Shown here one piece after another: positions 25,555 through 34,961 of a DNA stretch of 64,000 nucleotides. The stretch's first letter is position 1. Every line of letters begins with the position of its first letter. The DNA is taken from contig CANLPY010000001.1 in NCBI GenBank assembly GCA_947493165.1, positions 186,001-250,000 of the forward strand, in the 5' to 3' direction. Both the position numbers and the translations under genes were made by a program. This stretch comes from an uncultured Erythrobacter sp. (GTDB taxonomy: Bacteria; Pseudomonadota; Alphaproteobacteria; Sphingomonadales; Sphingomonadaceae). The notes beneath the pieces are model-generated. The model saw nothing but the letters and a program-made list of their open reading frames with translations. It searched no databases and was not told the origin of the DNA.

Positions 25555-27342
25555 TCAATCGGCAAAAGCTGCGTCTTCTAAGTGTAGCTCGGCGGCTGGG
25601 CGAGGGCCCCAATCATCAATCTTCACCCGGCCAGCGAGGTGGAATTGACGTCCCTTTGAACGATGCAACAGAGTTTGCGCCATCTCCGTTTCAGCAGCCC
25701 GAAACGCAATTGCTTTGAACGATTTTCCATCTTCACCCGCGGCGATAAGGCGCAAGTGATCTTTGCCGACAATATCTGCCTTTATAATGCGCACTGGACC
25801 CACAGCCAGCCGCGGTGCAGGCCAACCAACACCAAATGGTCCTGCTGCTTCAAGCGTGCCCACCAGGTCGGGCGTTAAGCCGCCCGGAGCGATCGATAGA
25901 TCAAGCTTCATTCGTTGATCCAGACGTGCCCGTTCAACATCCTTGGCAAGACGCGTATCGAGAAATTCAGCAAAATCAGCGAGTTTATTATTCGCGATTG
26001 TAAGGCCTGCTGCCATCGCGTGCCCTCCACCGGCAACCAGTAAGCCTTCTTCTCGTGCAGCAATGATCGCAGCGCCAAGATCAACGCCGCTGATGGAACG
26101 ACCGGAGCCTTTTCCTTGGCCCTCCTCCTCGTCTCGCGCGATGACAATGGCGGGGCGTCCTGTCTTTTCCTTGATCCGTCCTGCGACGATACCGATTACA
26201 CCGGGATGCCAGCCATCGCCGCAAAGGACGTGCACGGAATGATTGCCTTGGCCTAAAAGCTGCTCTTCGGCTTGTTCCTGAACCTCAGCCTCAATGGTCC
26301 GGCGATCGTCATTGAGTTCGCTCAGGCGTTCGGCGATTTCGCGCGCTTCTTCTGGGTCGGTGGTGGTGAGCAATCGCACGCCGAGGCTTGAATCGCCGAT
26401 GCGTCCAGCAGCGTTAATGCGCGGCCCCAGTGCGAAGCCAAGGTCGCTTGCTTGCGGTGCGCGTTTTAACCGGCTTGCATCCATGAGCGCTGCCATCCCA
26501 ACCCGCTCGCGCCGTGCAAGGATCTTCAAACCTTGCGATACGAAGGCGCGGTTGAGCCCGTGCAAGGCCGCAACATCGGCCACTGTGCCCAATGCAACCA
26601 AATCCAGGAGAGCTATCAGATCAGGCTCTTTACGGCTTTCGAAATAGCCATGCGCGCGCAATTTACGGACAAGCTCAATCGATAACAGAAACGCAACACC
26701 GACAGCTGCCAAGTGACCGTGGGCCGCTGCAATATCATTCTCATCAAGGCGATTGGGATTGACCAAGGCTGTGGTCGGCGGAAGCTCAGCTGCGCACTTG
26801 TGATGATCGACGACAATAACATCGACACCCTCGTCGCGCGCCATGCCGAGCGCTTCGTAGGCCATTGCCCCGCAATCGACGGTGACGATCAGGCTTGATC
26901 CATTGCGTGCCAATTTTACCAAAGCTTCGCCGCTTGGGCCATACCCCTCTAGCAGTCTGTCAGGGATGTAGTAGCTGGCTTCAACTCCCAATTCACGCAG
27001 GACTTGGATCATCAACGCTGAGCTGGTCGCGCCATCGACATCATAATCGCCGTAAATAGTGATAGTCTCACCACTCAGAACCGCTTGAGAGATGCGTTCA
27101 GCCGCATTTTCCATGTCACGGAACTCAACGGGATCAGGCAAGAAATCACGCATCGTTGGATTGGCGTGACGGGCGACGTCGTCGCGCTCGACACCGCGAG
27201 TGAGGAGCAATTGCGTTAGGATATCGCTGGTTAGCGTGTTCGCCTCAGCGCCCATTTCCATATTGCCGCCGCGCCAATGCCAGGCGCGACTGGAAAGCGA
27301 TGAGGAAACGCCCAGAACGTTGGACAATGTTTTAGAAGCCAT
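25555..27342 (-). CDS. recJ: Single-stranded-DNA-specific exonuclease RecJ
   Basis: RecJ degrades single-stranded DNA 5' to 3' in recombination and mismatch repair. The 595-residue protein has the DHH-family motifs in order: GDYDVDGATSSA (motif I), IVTVDCG (II), VIVVDHHK (the DHH motif III), then LGTVADVAAL (IV). The DHHA1 domain follows with GDGWHPGVIGIVAGRIKE and the glycine-rich VAGGGHAMAAG. The start was set at the MASKTL ATG, since longer in-frame starts add unrelated sequence. It is oriented away from the flavodoxin gene, leaving an 81-base divergent spacer. Confidence 0.95.
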   Translation of the reverse strand: MASKTLSNVLGVSSSLSSRAWHWRGGNMEMGAEANTLTSDILTQLLLTRGVERDDVARHANPTMRDFLPDPVEFRDMENAAERISQAVLSGETITIYGDYDVDGATSSALMIQVLRELGVEASYYIPDRLLEGYGPSGEALVKLARNGSSLIVTVDCGAMAYEALGMARDEGVDVIVVDHHKCAAELPPTTALVNPNRLDENDIAAAHGHLAAVGVAFLLSIELVRKLRAHGYFESRKEPDLIALLDLVALGTVADVAALHGLNRAFVSQGLKILARRERVGMAALMDASRLKRAPQASDLGFALGPRINAAGRIGDSSLGVRLLTTTDPEEAREIAERLSELNDDRRTIEAEVQEQAEEQLLGQGNHSVHVLCGDGWHPGVIGIVAGRIKEKTGRPAIVIARDEEEGQGKGSGRSISGVDLGAAIIAAREEGLLVAGGGHAMAAGLTIANNKLADFAEFLDTRLAKDVERARLDQRMKLDLSIAPGGLTPDLVGTLEAAGPFGVGWPAPRLAVGPVRIIKADIVGKDHLRLIAAGEDGKSFKAIAFRAAETEMAQTLLHRSKGRQFHLAGRVKIDDWGPRPAAELHLEDAAFAD

Positions 27343-27423
27343 CTTGCAAGCATACCCTACGCTGTGCCTCGACAACAGTACGAGTGACTGACAATCTACA
27401 GCACATTGGCTTGGGGAGAATTT

Positions 27424-27915
27424 ATGTCGAATAAATCTGCAGACTTGCTCATTATTTGGCACAGCCGCACCGGGGCGAGCGAAGCGATGGCACGCGCCGC
27501 TGCCGAGGGGGCGGGCGAGGGCGGAATACTGATGCGAGCTCGCGACATAACAGCCGACGCTTTGTTGACGGCCAGCAGCTATCTTTTTGTTTGTCCGGAA
27601 AACCTCGCGAGTATCAGTGGTGAGATGAAAGAGATGTTCGACGTAACCTATTACGACGTTTTAACCCGTATTGAAGGGAGGCCTTATGCGACGATCATTG
27701 CCGCGGGTTCAGACGGCGAAAGCGCGCAGCGGCAGCTTGATAGAATCGCGAAAGGTTGGCGATTAAAACGCGTGGCGGAGCCACAAATCGTCAATTTTGC
27801 GGCGCAGTCAGCCTTTGAGATATGGGCGAAGAAAGACGTGCCATCCCAAACACTAACGGATTGCAAGCGTTTGGGAGAGGCGCTTGCTGAAGGAGTCCAA
27901 CAAGGTATATTTTGA
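27424..27915 (+). CDS. Flavodoxin-like / NAD(P)H-dependent oxidoreductase family protein
   Basis: A 163-residue flavodoxin-fold protein. The N-terminal strand and loop IIWHSRTGASEAMARA matches the FMN phosphate-binding T/S-x-T-G loop, and CPENLASISGEMKEMFD is the typical second flavin loop. It probably binds FMN and moves electrons or reduces small molecules; the partner is unknown. A GGGGAG ribosome site fixes the ATG start. The next gene overlaps its last 32 bases. Confidence 0.8.
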   Translation: MSNKSADLLIIWHSRTGASEAMARAAAEGAGEGGILMRARDITADALLTASSYLFVCPENLASISGEMKEMFDVTYYDVLTRIEGRPYATIIAAGSDGESAQRQLDRIAKGWRLKRVAEPQIVNFAAQSAFEIWAKKDVPSQTLTDCKRLGEALAEGVQQGIF

Positions 27916-28855
27916 CCTGAGAAAATTCGAAGCAGATAAGCTCGGAAAGAGACTCGACGGCAGCGTTCAAAAAGGCAATATTCAGGCTCGTGGGGACGGC
28001 ATTCTGAATACGAAATCAGAAGAGGATGGGACAATAGATCAAGGTCAAAATCCAGGCGCCCCTGGGTTCCATTTGCTCTTTGCGGCGGGCAAGCGACCAA
28101 GTTGCGCTGCGTTCAGAGAATTCATCGCGTCCCAGCGTTCGATAGCGCTTTCGCATGATCCACAAGAAACCGCGCCGCTCCACTTGGTCGAAACCGATAA
28201 AACGCCGGTTGAGCCAGTGAATTCGGCGGCAATTTCAAACCCCGCTGAATTGGTTTGGTTGGAACTGCTGCGCGATGGTCTGACGTTTGATCTTGAAGGT
28301 CTTGCGCCCGGCCCAGCCTGTGAATTTCCTGAAATCGATCACAGGTTCGATTTGGATCATCTTCCGACCGCTTTTCGTTTTGAAGCCTTGCGGCTGGGTC
28401 TGGGTCAGCACCTATCAGGTGGGCAGGCCACAATGCCTGTTATTCAGGGGCTTGTTGGATTGGCCCGTGATTTAACACATCATTTTGAGGAGATTCAGGC
28501 GATCGTCTGGCCTCCATCCAAGAGCGCTATTGGCAGACGCTTCTTTGAATCGATCACAACCGCGTGGATCGAAGGAGGCGCGTTTCCAGCACTGGGTCTC
28601 ACCGCTTTCCGTGAAACGATTGATGGCGCAGTGCAGAGCGTCGGACTCAACTATTGGATTGGCCAAGAGGTGCGGTTGGAACCGCCACTGTCAGACGATA
28701 AAGTTGCGGCAACGCGCCTAGCTGTGCGTGTCGTCAATCATCTCGTGTCGCTGGGCACACTAGAGAAGAGTGAGCGCTTGACCGCGCCAGATCGAAGTCG
28801 GCTGGTGATGGAGCCTTCAAAGAACGGAAAATTTATCAGAGTTTGGCGCGAGTAA
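27884..28855 (+). CDS. Conserved-looking hypothetical protein
   Basis: I do not recognise this 323-residue protein with confidence. The first ~50 residues are charged and polar, and the sequence GFHLLFAAGKRPSCAAFREF begins a more ordered part. The C-terminal half alternates helices and strands (IQAIVWPPSKSAIGRRFF, SVGLNYWIGQEVRLEPP) and loosely recalls DUF4261-type proteins. The start is uncertain: the only good in-frame candidate is a TTG inside the flavodoxin gene, and a strong AAGGAG sits just after it with no ATG/GTG/TTG at the right distance. Overlap with the flavodoxin gene suggests co-translation. Confidence 0.65.
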   Translation: MLKESNKVYFDLRKFEADKLGKRLDGSVQKGNIQARGDGILNTKSEEDGTIDQGQNPGAPGFHLLFAAGKRPSCAAFREFIASQRSIALSHDPQETAPLHLVETDKTPVEPVNSAAISNPAELVWLELLRDGLTFDLEGLAPGPACEFPEIDHRFDLDHLPTAFRFEALRLGLGQHLSGGQATMPVIQGLVGLARDLTHHFEEIQAIVWPPSKSAIGRRFFESITTAWIEGGAFPALGLTAFRETIDGAVQSVGLNYWIGQEVRLEPPLSDDKVAATRLAVRVVNHLVSLGTLEKSERLTAPDRSRLVMEPSKNGKFIRVWRE

Positions 28856-28877
28856 GGGCCGTTTAAGGGGTCGCGAA

Positions 28878-29417
28878 ATGGTGGGAAGAATAGCGGCGAC
28901 CTTACCGTTGGCGGCGGGTGGAGCGCGTGCAACCATATCGTTCAGGTCGGTCAATCGTCGTGGCGATCAACAGTATGACCCTGGGCTGCAAAGGCACCAT
29001 TTGTTGCCACGCCAACTGCTCCACGAAAACTGCTTTGGCCAATTGTTCAAAGGCGTTGGACGTAGCGCAATTGGGTTTGATGATTTCCGTTGCAACGGAT
29101 TGCTCCTGCCGGCTTGTGAGAGCGCTGCCTTACGAACAGGAATGCCACTGCATCGAGGGCCGCACAGGCGTTATAATGAAATGGTCATTGATCGTGTAGG
29201 CGCAATCGAAAAATGCTGGGCAAGCACGCGGTTCAGCCGGCCAAACGACGCCATTGTCGAAGCCATTGAGCGGCTCCGTCTGTTACAGGCTGCGCTGCGC
29301 CGCCAATTGTTGAGCGAAAAACGTAGTGTGATTCTCAACCGCAAAGATCCGCTCGGCTCAGGCTTTGACTTTACTGAACTAGACGCAATGGCAGAGATGC
29401 TTTGGAAAGCGACTTAG
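28878..29417 (+). CDS. AHH-type (HNH/EndoVII fold) nuclease domain protein
   Basis: The 179-residue product is almost entirely an AHH-like domain. It has RHHLLP with His40-His41, the NGLLLP segment and PLHRGPHRRYNE (about 92-103), the treble-clef nuclease pattern of metal-dependent DNA/RNA cutters. AHH domains are best known as toxin tips in polymorphic toxin systems, but here the domain stands alone with no secretion leader, no repeats and no immunity gene in sight. A housekeeping nuclease is as likely as a toxin. It converges with the next gene, sharing four stop-region bases. Confidence 0.75.
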   Translation: MVGRIAATLPLAAGGARATISFRSVNRRGDQQYDPGLQRHHLLPRQLLHENCFGQLFKGVGRSAIGFDDFRCNGLLLPACESAALRTGMPLHRGPHRRYNEMVIDRVGAIEKCWASTRFSRPNDAIVEAIERLRLLQAALRRQLLSEKRSVILNRKDPLGSGFDFTELDAMAEMLWKAT

Positions 29418-30400
29418 TCACGCCAGCGTGTGTATTGCGACTTGCTTGCGAGAGCGGCCTTCGCCTCGTGATATTCCCGTTCAAACTTGGTCACCATGTC
29501 CTCAACGCTGCTGACCTCTTTGATCGCTCCTACACCTTGGCCAGAGCCCCAGATATCCTTCCAGGCTTTTGCTTTGGTATTGCCGCCGCTGCCAAAATTC
29601 ATTTTCGACGGGTCACTTTGAGGGAGGTCATCAGGGTCTAAGCCCGCGTTTTCAATTGAACTGCGTAGGTAGTTGCCGTGCACGCCGGTAAACAGGTTGG
29701 AGTAGACGATGCCCTCGGCAGAGCCATCGACGATGCCTTGCTTGTATCCTTGATCTGCATTTGCCTCTTCGGTCGCGATAAACGCGCTGCCGGTGTAGCC
29801 AAAGTCTGCGCCCATCGCTTGGGCGGAAAGGATTGATGCGCCGTTGGCGATTGAACCGGAAAGCGCAACCAGGCCATCGAACCATTCGCGAATTTCTTGC
29901 ATCAAGGCGAAGGGAGATTGCGTGCCAGCGTGGCCGCCTGCACCCGCTGCGACTGGAATTAGTCCATCGGCCCCCTTTTCGATCGCTTTGTTAGCAAAGC
30001 GATTGTTGATCACATCATGCATCGAAATGCCGCCCCAACTGCGAACAGCATCGAAGATTTCCGTGCGTGCGCCAAGCGAGGTGATGATCAACGGGACTTG
30101 CCATTTCTCACATGTCGCCATGTCCGCCATCACGCGATCATTTGATTTGTGCACAATCTGGTTCACCGCGAAAGGCGCTGCAGGCCTATCTGGGTTCTCG
30201 CGATTGTGTTTGGCCAATTCTTCCGTGATCTGATGCAGCCATTCATCAAGCAATGTCTGTGGCCGTGCGTTCAAAGCTGGAAAGCTACCTATGATCCCAG
30301 CCTTACATTGTGCGATCACAAGCTCTGGGCCTGAAACAATGAACAGCGGCGAGCCAATAAGCGGGAGACGGAGGCGATCAAAAGGAGCGGGAAGAGTCAT
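29414..30400 (-). CDS. NAD(P)H-dependent flavin oxidoreductase, nitronate monooxygenase family
   Basis: A 328-residue TIM-barrel flavoprotein. It has a PLIGSPLFIVSGPELVIAQ opening, the FMN phosphate-binding GAGGHAGTQSPFALM and LSGSIANGASILSAQAMGAD segment and FIATEEANAD, all typical of the nitronate monooxygenase / 2-nitropropane dioxygenase group. Members detoxify nitronates or reduce enoyl compounds; the physiological substrate here is unknown. The start at 30400 is chosen because GGAG sits six bases upstream; an in-frame TTG further up lacks one. Confidence 0.87.
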   Translation of the reverse strand: MTLPAPFDRLRLPLIGSPLFIVSGPELVIAQCKAGIIGSFPALNARPQTLLDEWLHQITEELAKHNRENPDRPAAPFAVNQIVHKSNDRVMADMATCEKWQVPLIITSLGARTEIFDAVRSWGGISMHDVINNRFANKAIEKGADGLIPVAAGAGGHAGTQSPFALMQEIREWFDGLVALSGSIANGASILSAQAMGADFGYTGSAFIATEEANADQGYKQGIVDGSAEGIVYSNLFTGVHGNYLRSSIENAGLDPDDLPQSDPSKMNFGSGGNTKAKAWKDIWGSGQGVGAIKEVSSVEDMVTKFEREYHEAKAALASKSQYTRWRD

Positions 30401-30528
30401 CAAATTCTCCGTCAATGCGGTTTGAGTTTGTCAAACAATGTCTCGGCAATAACGTCGGTTCCAGCCCTGTCGAGATGTCAAAATGATTGCAGGAGCTGAA
30501 CCTCACCGTGCCGTAGCGTCAGGTAAAA

Positions 30529-31578
30529 TCAACTGGTCGGTAAAATATCTTCGATACCGTAGAATCGTGCAGCATTGGCCGAATATAATGCGGATTTCTC
30601 CGCATCACTCGCCTTGGCGGTGATCCGCTTAAACGCGTTCCAAAGAATTGGGTATGTCGCACCCCAGCGATCAACCGGATAATTGCTTTCAAACATCGCG
30701 CGTTTCGTGCCGAACGCATCGATGCATGTTTCGATGTATGGACGCCACATCGCCGCCAATGCCTCGGATCCGACGCCTGCAGCGGGACCTTCATCGGGCA
30801 TGGCGCAATTGTGCATGGCTAGACCGCCAAGCTTCACCATCACATTGTCGCATTTTCCAAGCTCAAGGATGCTGCTGCGCCAAATCTCGAAGCGTTCCTC
30901 CAGCTTTCCAGCATAGCTCGCATTGCCTAGCGGCGTGCCGCAGTGGTCCAGACAAATCGGCTGGTCTGGAAAGGCGCGGGCCAGATCGATGACGTCAGGT
31001 AATTGTGGCTCTAGAATCCAAGCATCGAATGACAGGCCGCGTTTGCCCAGTTCGGCAAATCCCTTGCGAAATGTTTCGTCGCGATACAGCCCCTCAGGCG
31101 CATGGAAGGGAGGACCAAGCACTTCGGGGTCAGCGTCCCAAGCGCCCTGATGACGGATGCCTTTGAAACGGCCATTTCCAGCCGTAATAAGCGCATCTAA
31201 AACTGGTCCTGCGCTCTCTCCCAAGAGCATATTTGCATGGCCAACGATGCCTGCGCAGGCACGTAGGGGACCGTAAAGTCCGCTGGCCGATTGCGCAGCT
31301 ACTCCGTTTACATACCCAACTTCGCCAATGACTTTCATGTCGTCACTGCGCGCCGCATCGTAGAATGCACCGCATTCCATAAAGACGGTTCCAATGACGT
31401 TGTGACCGGTTTGCAAATCGCCAAGCAATTGCTCAAAGGTGTAGTATGGGGCGTCGACCAGTGTCTCGATGAAGCGATGACGAGGCTCAGGGAACATTGG
31501 CAGCATAGGCCGCAGATCCCACAAGTGATGGTGGGGATCAATGATCGGCAGATCGGGTTCAAGGATTGCTTCGGCCAT
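30529..31578 (-). CDS. Amidohydrolase family protein (amidohydrolase_2, lactonase-like)
   Basis: A 349-residue metal-dependent TIM-barrel hydrolase. It begins with the metal-binding IIDPHHHLWD motif; later come FKGIRHQGAWD, the CLDHCGTPLG strand with a conserved His and the C-terminal MFESNYPVDRWGATY segment. This is the Amidohydro_2 group that includes sugar-lactone and gluconolactone-type hydrolases. The substrate is unknown. A GGGAG ribosome site nine bases before the ATG supports the start over the longer in-frame option. Probably co-transcribed with the downstream flavin enzyme (128-base gap). Confidence 0.87.
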   Translation of the reverse strand: MAEAILEPDLPIIDPHHHLWDLRPMLPMFPEPRHRFIETLVDAPYYTFEQLLGDLQTGHNVIGTVFMECGAFYDAARSDDMKVIGEVGYVNGVAAQSASGLYGPLRACAGIVGHANMLLGESAGPVLDALITAGNGRFKGIRHQGAWDADPEVLGPPFHAPEGLYRDETFRKGFAELGKRGLSFDAWILEPQLPDVIDLARAFPDQPICLDHCGTPLGNASYAGKLEERFEIWRSSILELGKCDNVMVKLGGLAMHNCAMPDEGPAAGVGSEALAAMWRPYIETCIDAFGTKRAMFESNYPVDRWGATYPILWNAFKRITAKASDAEKSALYSANAARFYGIEDILPTS

Positions 31579-31759
31579 ACAGTTTTTCTCCCTATGCCGC
31601 TGCAATGAACGGGTTTCGGTCAATCGTAAAGCAGCGGGCTTTCGGTCAACTGCTTGATCTCTGATTGGCGCTCCAACCAACGTGCAAACCCATAGTTATT
31701 CCCCGCATGTCTCTTAACGCTGTTTAGGCATTGAACGATCAGCTCCGATTGTTGGACCA

Positions 31760-33277
31760 ATGTTTATGTATCACTCGAAAATTGTTAATCCAGATTCTCG
31801 AAAAGCGCGCCTTGATGCGTATGGAATTCGAAACCCGAACAACCCGTTACACTACGCAATCCGCGATGCCTTGAGCGCTGTTGTTCCCAAAACAGCTGAA
31901 ATCTATGTCGATCACTATGTAAAGAGCACCGGCCTAAATTTGGGCGCAGACGCCCGTCGGAATTTCATATCCGAAGTCAAACAGCATTTGAGCACGAAAT
32001 ATGAGCCACCTTATGATGTGGCATGGATCGGGAATTGTGAAAAAATTGCGGAGATTATCTATAACTCCCGTACTGATCCGGCTGCGCATCTTGGGGCTTT
32101 AAGCGCATCACAGCAGCACGAAATTTCCACTATTTTTAAATCCGCTGAGAGCGTGGAAGAGGGGCTCAAATTAGTAACTGAACTGACACGTTTCTACTCG
32201 CTTGATGCGGAGATAATGCTGTCGACCGTGCAAAGGTGTCATGAGCGCGAGCACAATGCCTGGATTGCCAAGCAAATTGATATGTTTCGACGGGCTGTGA
32301 GCGAAGCTGTCGAAAAAGCTGCAAATCAAAGCCGGAAAGGGAAGAGCCAAGCTGATGAGGCAAAGGCCTTCATACAAAGCTTGCTGGTATCAGCTGACGA
32401 GCTGGCGCTCGCATCTTGCGAATCTGCCAGCGCTATGGGTGAGGCTGCGGAAACAGCGGGCGGATTGCGCGTAACACTGGACGAGATGACCGCGCAGCTG
32501 ACCCGCGCATCACAATCACTCCATGAAGCCACCGATGTCGCCAAGGAGTCCCACGAAACGGTCGAAGATCTGACTAAACAAAGTGGTTCAATCCAATCCA
32601 TCGCCAAGCTGATTAAATCGATTACGTCGCAAACCAGTATCTTGGCTTTGAACGCAAGGATCGAAGCGGCGCGCGCCGGCGAAGCGGGTAGAGGTTTTTC
32701 TGTGGTCGCGAGCGAAATAAAAGGCCTTTCAGAGCAAACGGCCAAGGCAACAGAGGAAATTGTCGAGCGTCTTGTGGCTATCGAACAGGCGAGTGACCGA
32801 GCTCTGAAAGCTAATCAGTCGATGCACATGACATTCGATCACGTCCTTGGGATCACTGAAAACGTATGCCGAGAAGTCGCCGCACAAACCGGCACAGTCA
32901 CTCAGATTGCAGCGAGCGTTGATGAAACATCGCTCAGCGCTTCCTCTTCAAGCGAAACGGTTGAGCATATTCGAGAGTTGGTTAGCGGCATTAACGATCA
33001 GGTTAGCGCGTCAACAAATCTCGCAGGCGACCTAAACATGCAAATCGGATATTTACAGACAGGAGCCGATGCTTTTCTGCAAAACTTGAGCGTTGGTAAT
33101 GTTCTGGCGGAAAAAGAGGGCGCACAAAACATTGGTCCGTCGGAAACCTCCAACGAAAAGCCAAACGGGGGGCATGAACTTGATACTGATGCGTCCTCGC
33201 GCTCGCATCTGGTGAATAGCGGTCACCAATTCGCCCCAGCAGTGGCGGATTTTGAAGATTGGCTAAGGGACGCTTGA
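31760..33277 (+). CDS. Soluble methyl-accepting chemotaxis protein, possible degenerate globin-coupled type
   Basis: A 505-residue chemoreceptor without membrane segments. Residues ~210-450 form the MCP signalling coiled coil, with the tip ILALNARIEAARAGEAGRGF. Residues ~20-185 are all-helical. They contain IAEIIYNSRTDPAAHLGAL, which lines up with the F-helix region of globin-coupled sensors, but the proximal haem His position is Ile. The domain may therefore be a protoglobin relative that no longer binds haem, or an unrelated helical bundle. The last ~55 residues are disordered and end in EDWLRDA, possibly a CheR-type docking tail. No other che genes are in the window. Confidence 0.82.
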   Translation: MFMYHSKIVNPDSRKARLDAYGIRNPNNPLHYAIRDALSAVVPKTAEIYVDHYVKSTGLNLGADARRNFISEVKQHLSTKYEPPYDVAWIGNCEKIAEIIYNSRTDPAAHLGALSASQQHEISTIFKSAESVEEGLKLVTELTRFYSLDAEIMLSTVQRCHEREHNAWIAKQIDMFRRAVSEAVEKAANQSRKGKSQADEAKAFIQSLLVSADELALASCESASAMGEAAETAGGLRVTLDEMTAQLTRASQSLHEATDVAKESHETVEDLTKQSGSIQSIAKLIKSITSQTSILALNARIEAARAGEAGRGFSVVASEIKGLSEQTAKATEEIVERLVAIEQASDRALKANQSMHMTFDHVLGITENVCREVAAQTGTVTQIAASVDETSLSASSSSETVEHIRELVSGINDQVSASTNLAGDLNMQIGYLQTGADAFLQNLSVGNVLAEKEGAQNIGPSETSNEKPNGGHELDTDASSRSHLVNSGHQFAPAVADFEDWLRDA

Positions 33278-33284
33278 CTGCGCC

Positions 33285-34961
33285 CTAATTGGCCATCGCG
33301 CTGTTCGCCGCGCTCAGCACTGCTCTAACGCTAGCGGTCGCAACGTCTTCATCAATTCCGCAGCCCCAAATGACCTTTCCGCCACTCTCACACTCAAGAT
33401 AGGCCGCTGCACGGGCATCTCGTCCTTGGCCCAGCGCGTGCTCAGTGTAGTCGCGAATTTTCAGATCTAGGCCGAAACTCTCCTCAAGCGTTGTGACAAC
33501 ACTTGAGATCAATCCATTGCCGCGCCCGCTTACGCTTTGTTCCTTACCGGCGACCGCGATGCTGCCTGCGAAAAGGCGTGTGCCATCGGCCGCGCGGCTT
33601 TCCTCATATTGAACCAATTGGAAGTGTTTATTTTCGGTCTTTACGTGGTAGGCCGCTTTGAATGCCTCCCAGATGTCATCCGCGTTGAGCTCGCGGCCAA
33701 ATTTGTCAGCCATCTCTTGGACACTGCGAGAGAAGTCGGCCTGCATCTTTTTGGGAAGCTTAAGGCCTTGGTCTTGCTCCAGCACCCAAGCAAAACCGCC
33801 TTTGCCGCTCTGCGAATTGACGCGGATAACCGCCTCGTAATCGCGCCCGAGATCAGCAGGATCAATTGGCAGATAAGGCACGCGCCAACCTTCGTCATTT
33901 TGGCTGCCTCGCGCTTCGAACCCTTTCTTGATCGCGTCCTGATGGCTTCCAGAGAACGCTGTGAAGACCAACTCACCGCCATAGGGATGGCGCTGATGCA
34001 CGGGCAGATCGTTACAAAATTCGACCGTTTCAATCACGCGGTCGATGTCAGAGAAATCGAGGCCTGGATCAACGCCTTGCGTGTACATATTGAGCGCGAC
34101 GGTCACTAGGCAGCAATTACCCGTACGTTCGCCATTGCCGAATAAGCAGCCCTCTACGCGGTCCGCTCCTGCCATTATGCCGAGTTCCGCCGCAGCGACG
34201 CCAGTGCCGCGATCATTGTGCGTATGCAGGCTGATGACTGCGCTCTCCCGATTGGGTAGATTGCGGCAGAAGTATTCGATTTGATCGGCGTAAATGTTCG
34301 GCGTTGCAGCTTCGACTGTAGCGGGCAGATTGAGTATGATCGGTCTGTCCGGAGTAGGGGTGAGAACTTCCATCACGGCCTCGCAAACCTCAATACTGAA
34401 ATCCAATTCGGCTGTCGAAAATGTTTCAGGCGAGTATTGGAAATGCCAATCGGTGTCAGAACGTGCGCCCGCCTCATCGCGCATTACCTTGGCGCCAGCA
34501 ATCGCGATGTCACGAACCTCTTTTTTCGACATGCGAAATACAATGTCGCGCCAAGCAGGGGAGACTGCATTGTATAGATGCACGATGGCAGCGCGAGCGC
34601 CTGCAAGGCTTTCAAAAGAGGTGCGGATCAAATCCTCACGGCTCTGTGTGAGCACTTGAACAAGAACATCGTCAGGAATGCGTCCTGATTTCACTAGACC
34701 GGAGATAAAGTCGAATTCGGTTGTACCTGCGCTCGGGAAACCCACCTCAATTTCTTTCACGCCAATCCGTATCAGCTCATCAAGGAAACGGTTTTTCTTG
34801 ACCGCATCCATAGGATCAATGATCGACTGGTTGCCATCGCGTAGATCGGTTGAAAGCCAGCGCGGCGGTGAGGTGATTTGGCGGTTTGGCCATTGGCGAT
34901 CAGGCAGATCGATCTGCGGGAAGGCACGATACTTGGTGGATGGTTTAGACAGCATGGGCAT
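33285..34961 (-). CDS. leuA: 2-isopropylmalate synthase (long, actinobacterial-type)
   Basis: LeuA condenses acetyl-CoA with 2-oxoisovalerate, the first leucine-specific step. The 558-residue protein is the type that opens with KYRAFPQIDLPDRQWP, followed by STDLRDGNQSIIDPMD (metal-binding D and catalytic R), HTHNDRGTGVAAAELG with the metal-binding His pair, and GNGERTGNC. The C-terminal ~130 residues are the leucine-sensing regulatory domain. Two in-frame ATGs six bases apart are equally possible starts. A small possible leader peptide rich in Leu and Ile codons lies about 90 bases upstream. Confidence 0.95.
   Translation of the reverse strand: MPMLSKPSTKYRAFPQIDLPDRQWPNRQITSPPRWLSTDLRDGNQSIIDPMDAVKKNRFLDELIRIGVKEIEVGFPSAGTTEFDFISGLVKSGRIPDDVLVQVLTQSREDLIRTSFESLAGARAAIVHLYNAVSPAWRDIVFRMSKKEVRDIAIAGAKVMRDEAGARSDTDWHFQYSPETFSTAELDFSIEVCEAVMEVLTPTPDRPIILNLPATVEAATPNIYADQIEYFCRNLPNRESAVISLHTHNDRGTGVAAAELGIMAGADRVEGCLFGNGERTGNCCLVTVALNMYTQGVDPGLDFSDIDRVIETVEFCNDLPVHQRHPYGGELVFTAFSGSHQDAIKKGFEARGSQNDEGWRVPYLPIDPADLGRDYEAVIRVNSQSGKGGFAWVLEQDQGLKLPKKMQADFSRSVQEMADKFGRELNADDIWEAFKAAYHVKTENKHFQLVQYEESRAADGTRLFAGSIAVAGKEQSVSGRGNGLISSVVTTLEESFGLDLKIRDYTEHALGQGRDARAAAYLECESGGKVIWGCGIDEDVATASVRAVLSAANSAMAN

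Noticed and set aside
28878..29417. Toxin/immunity system around the AHH protein
   Set aside because: No secretion signal, no long repeat-bearing toxin body and no small immunity-like gene next to it; kept only as a question in the findings.
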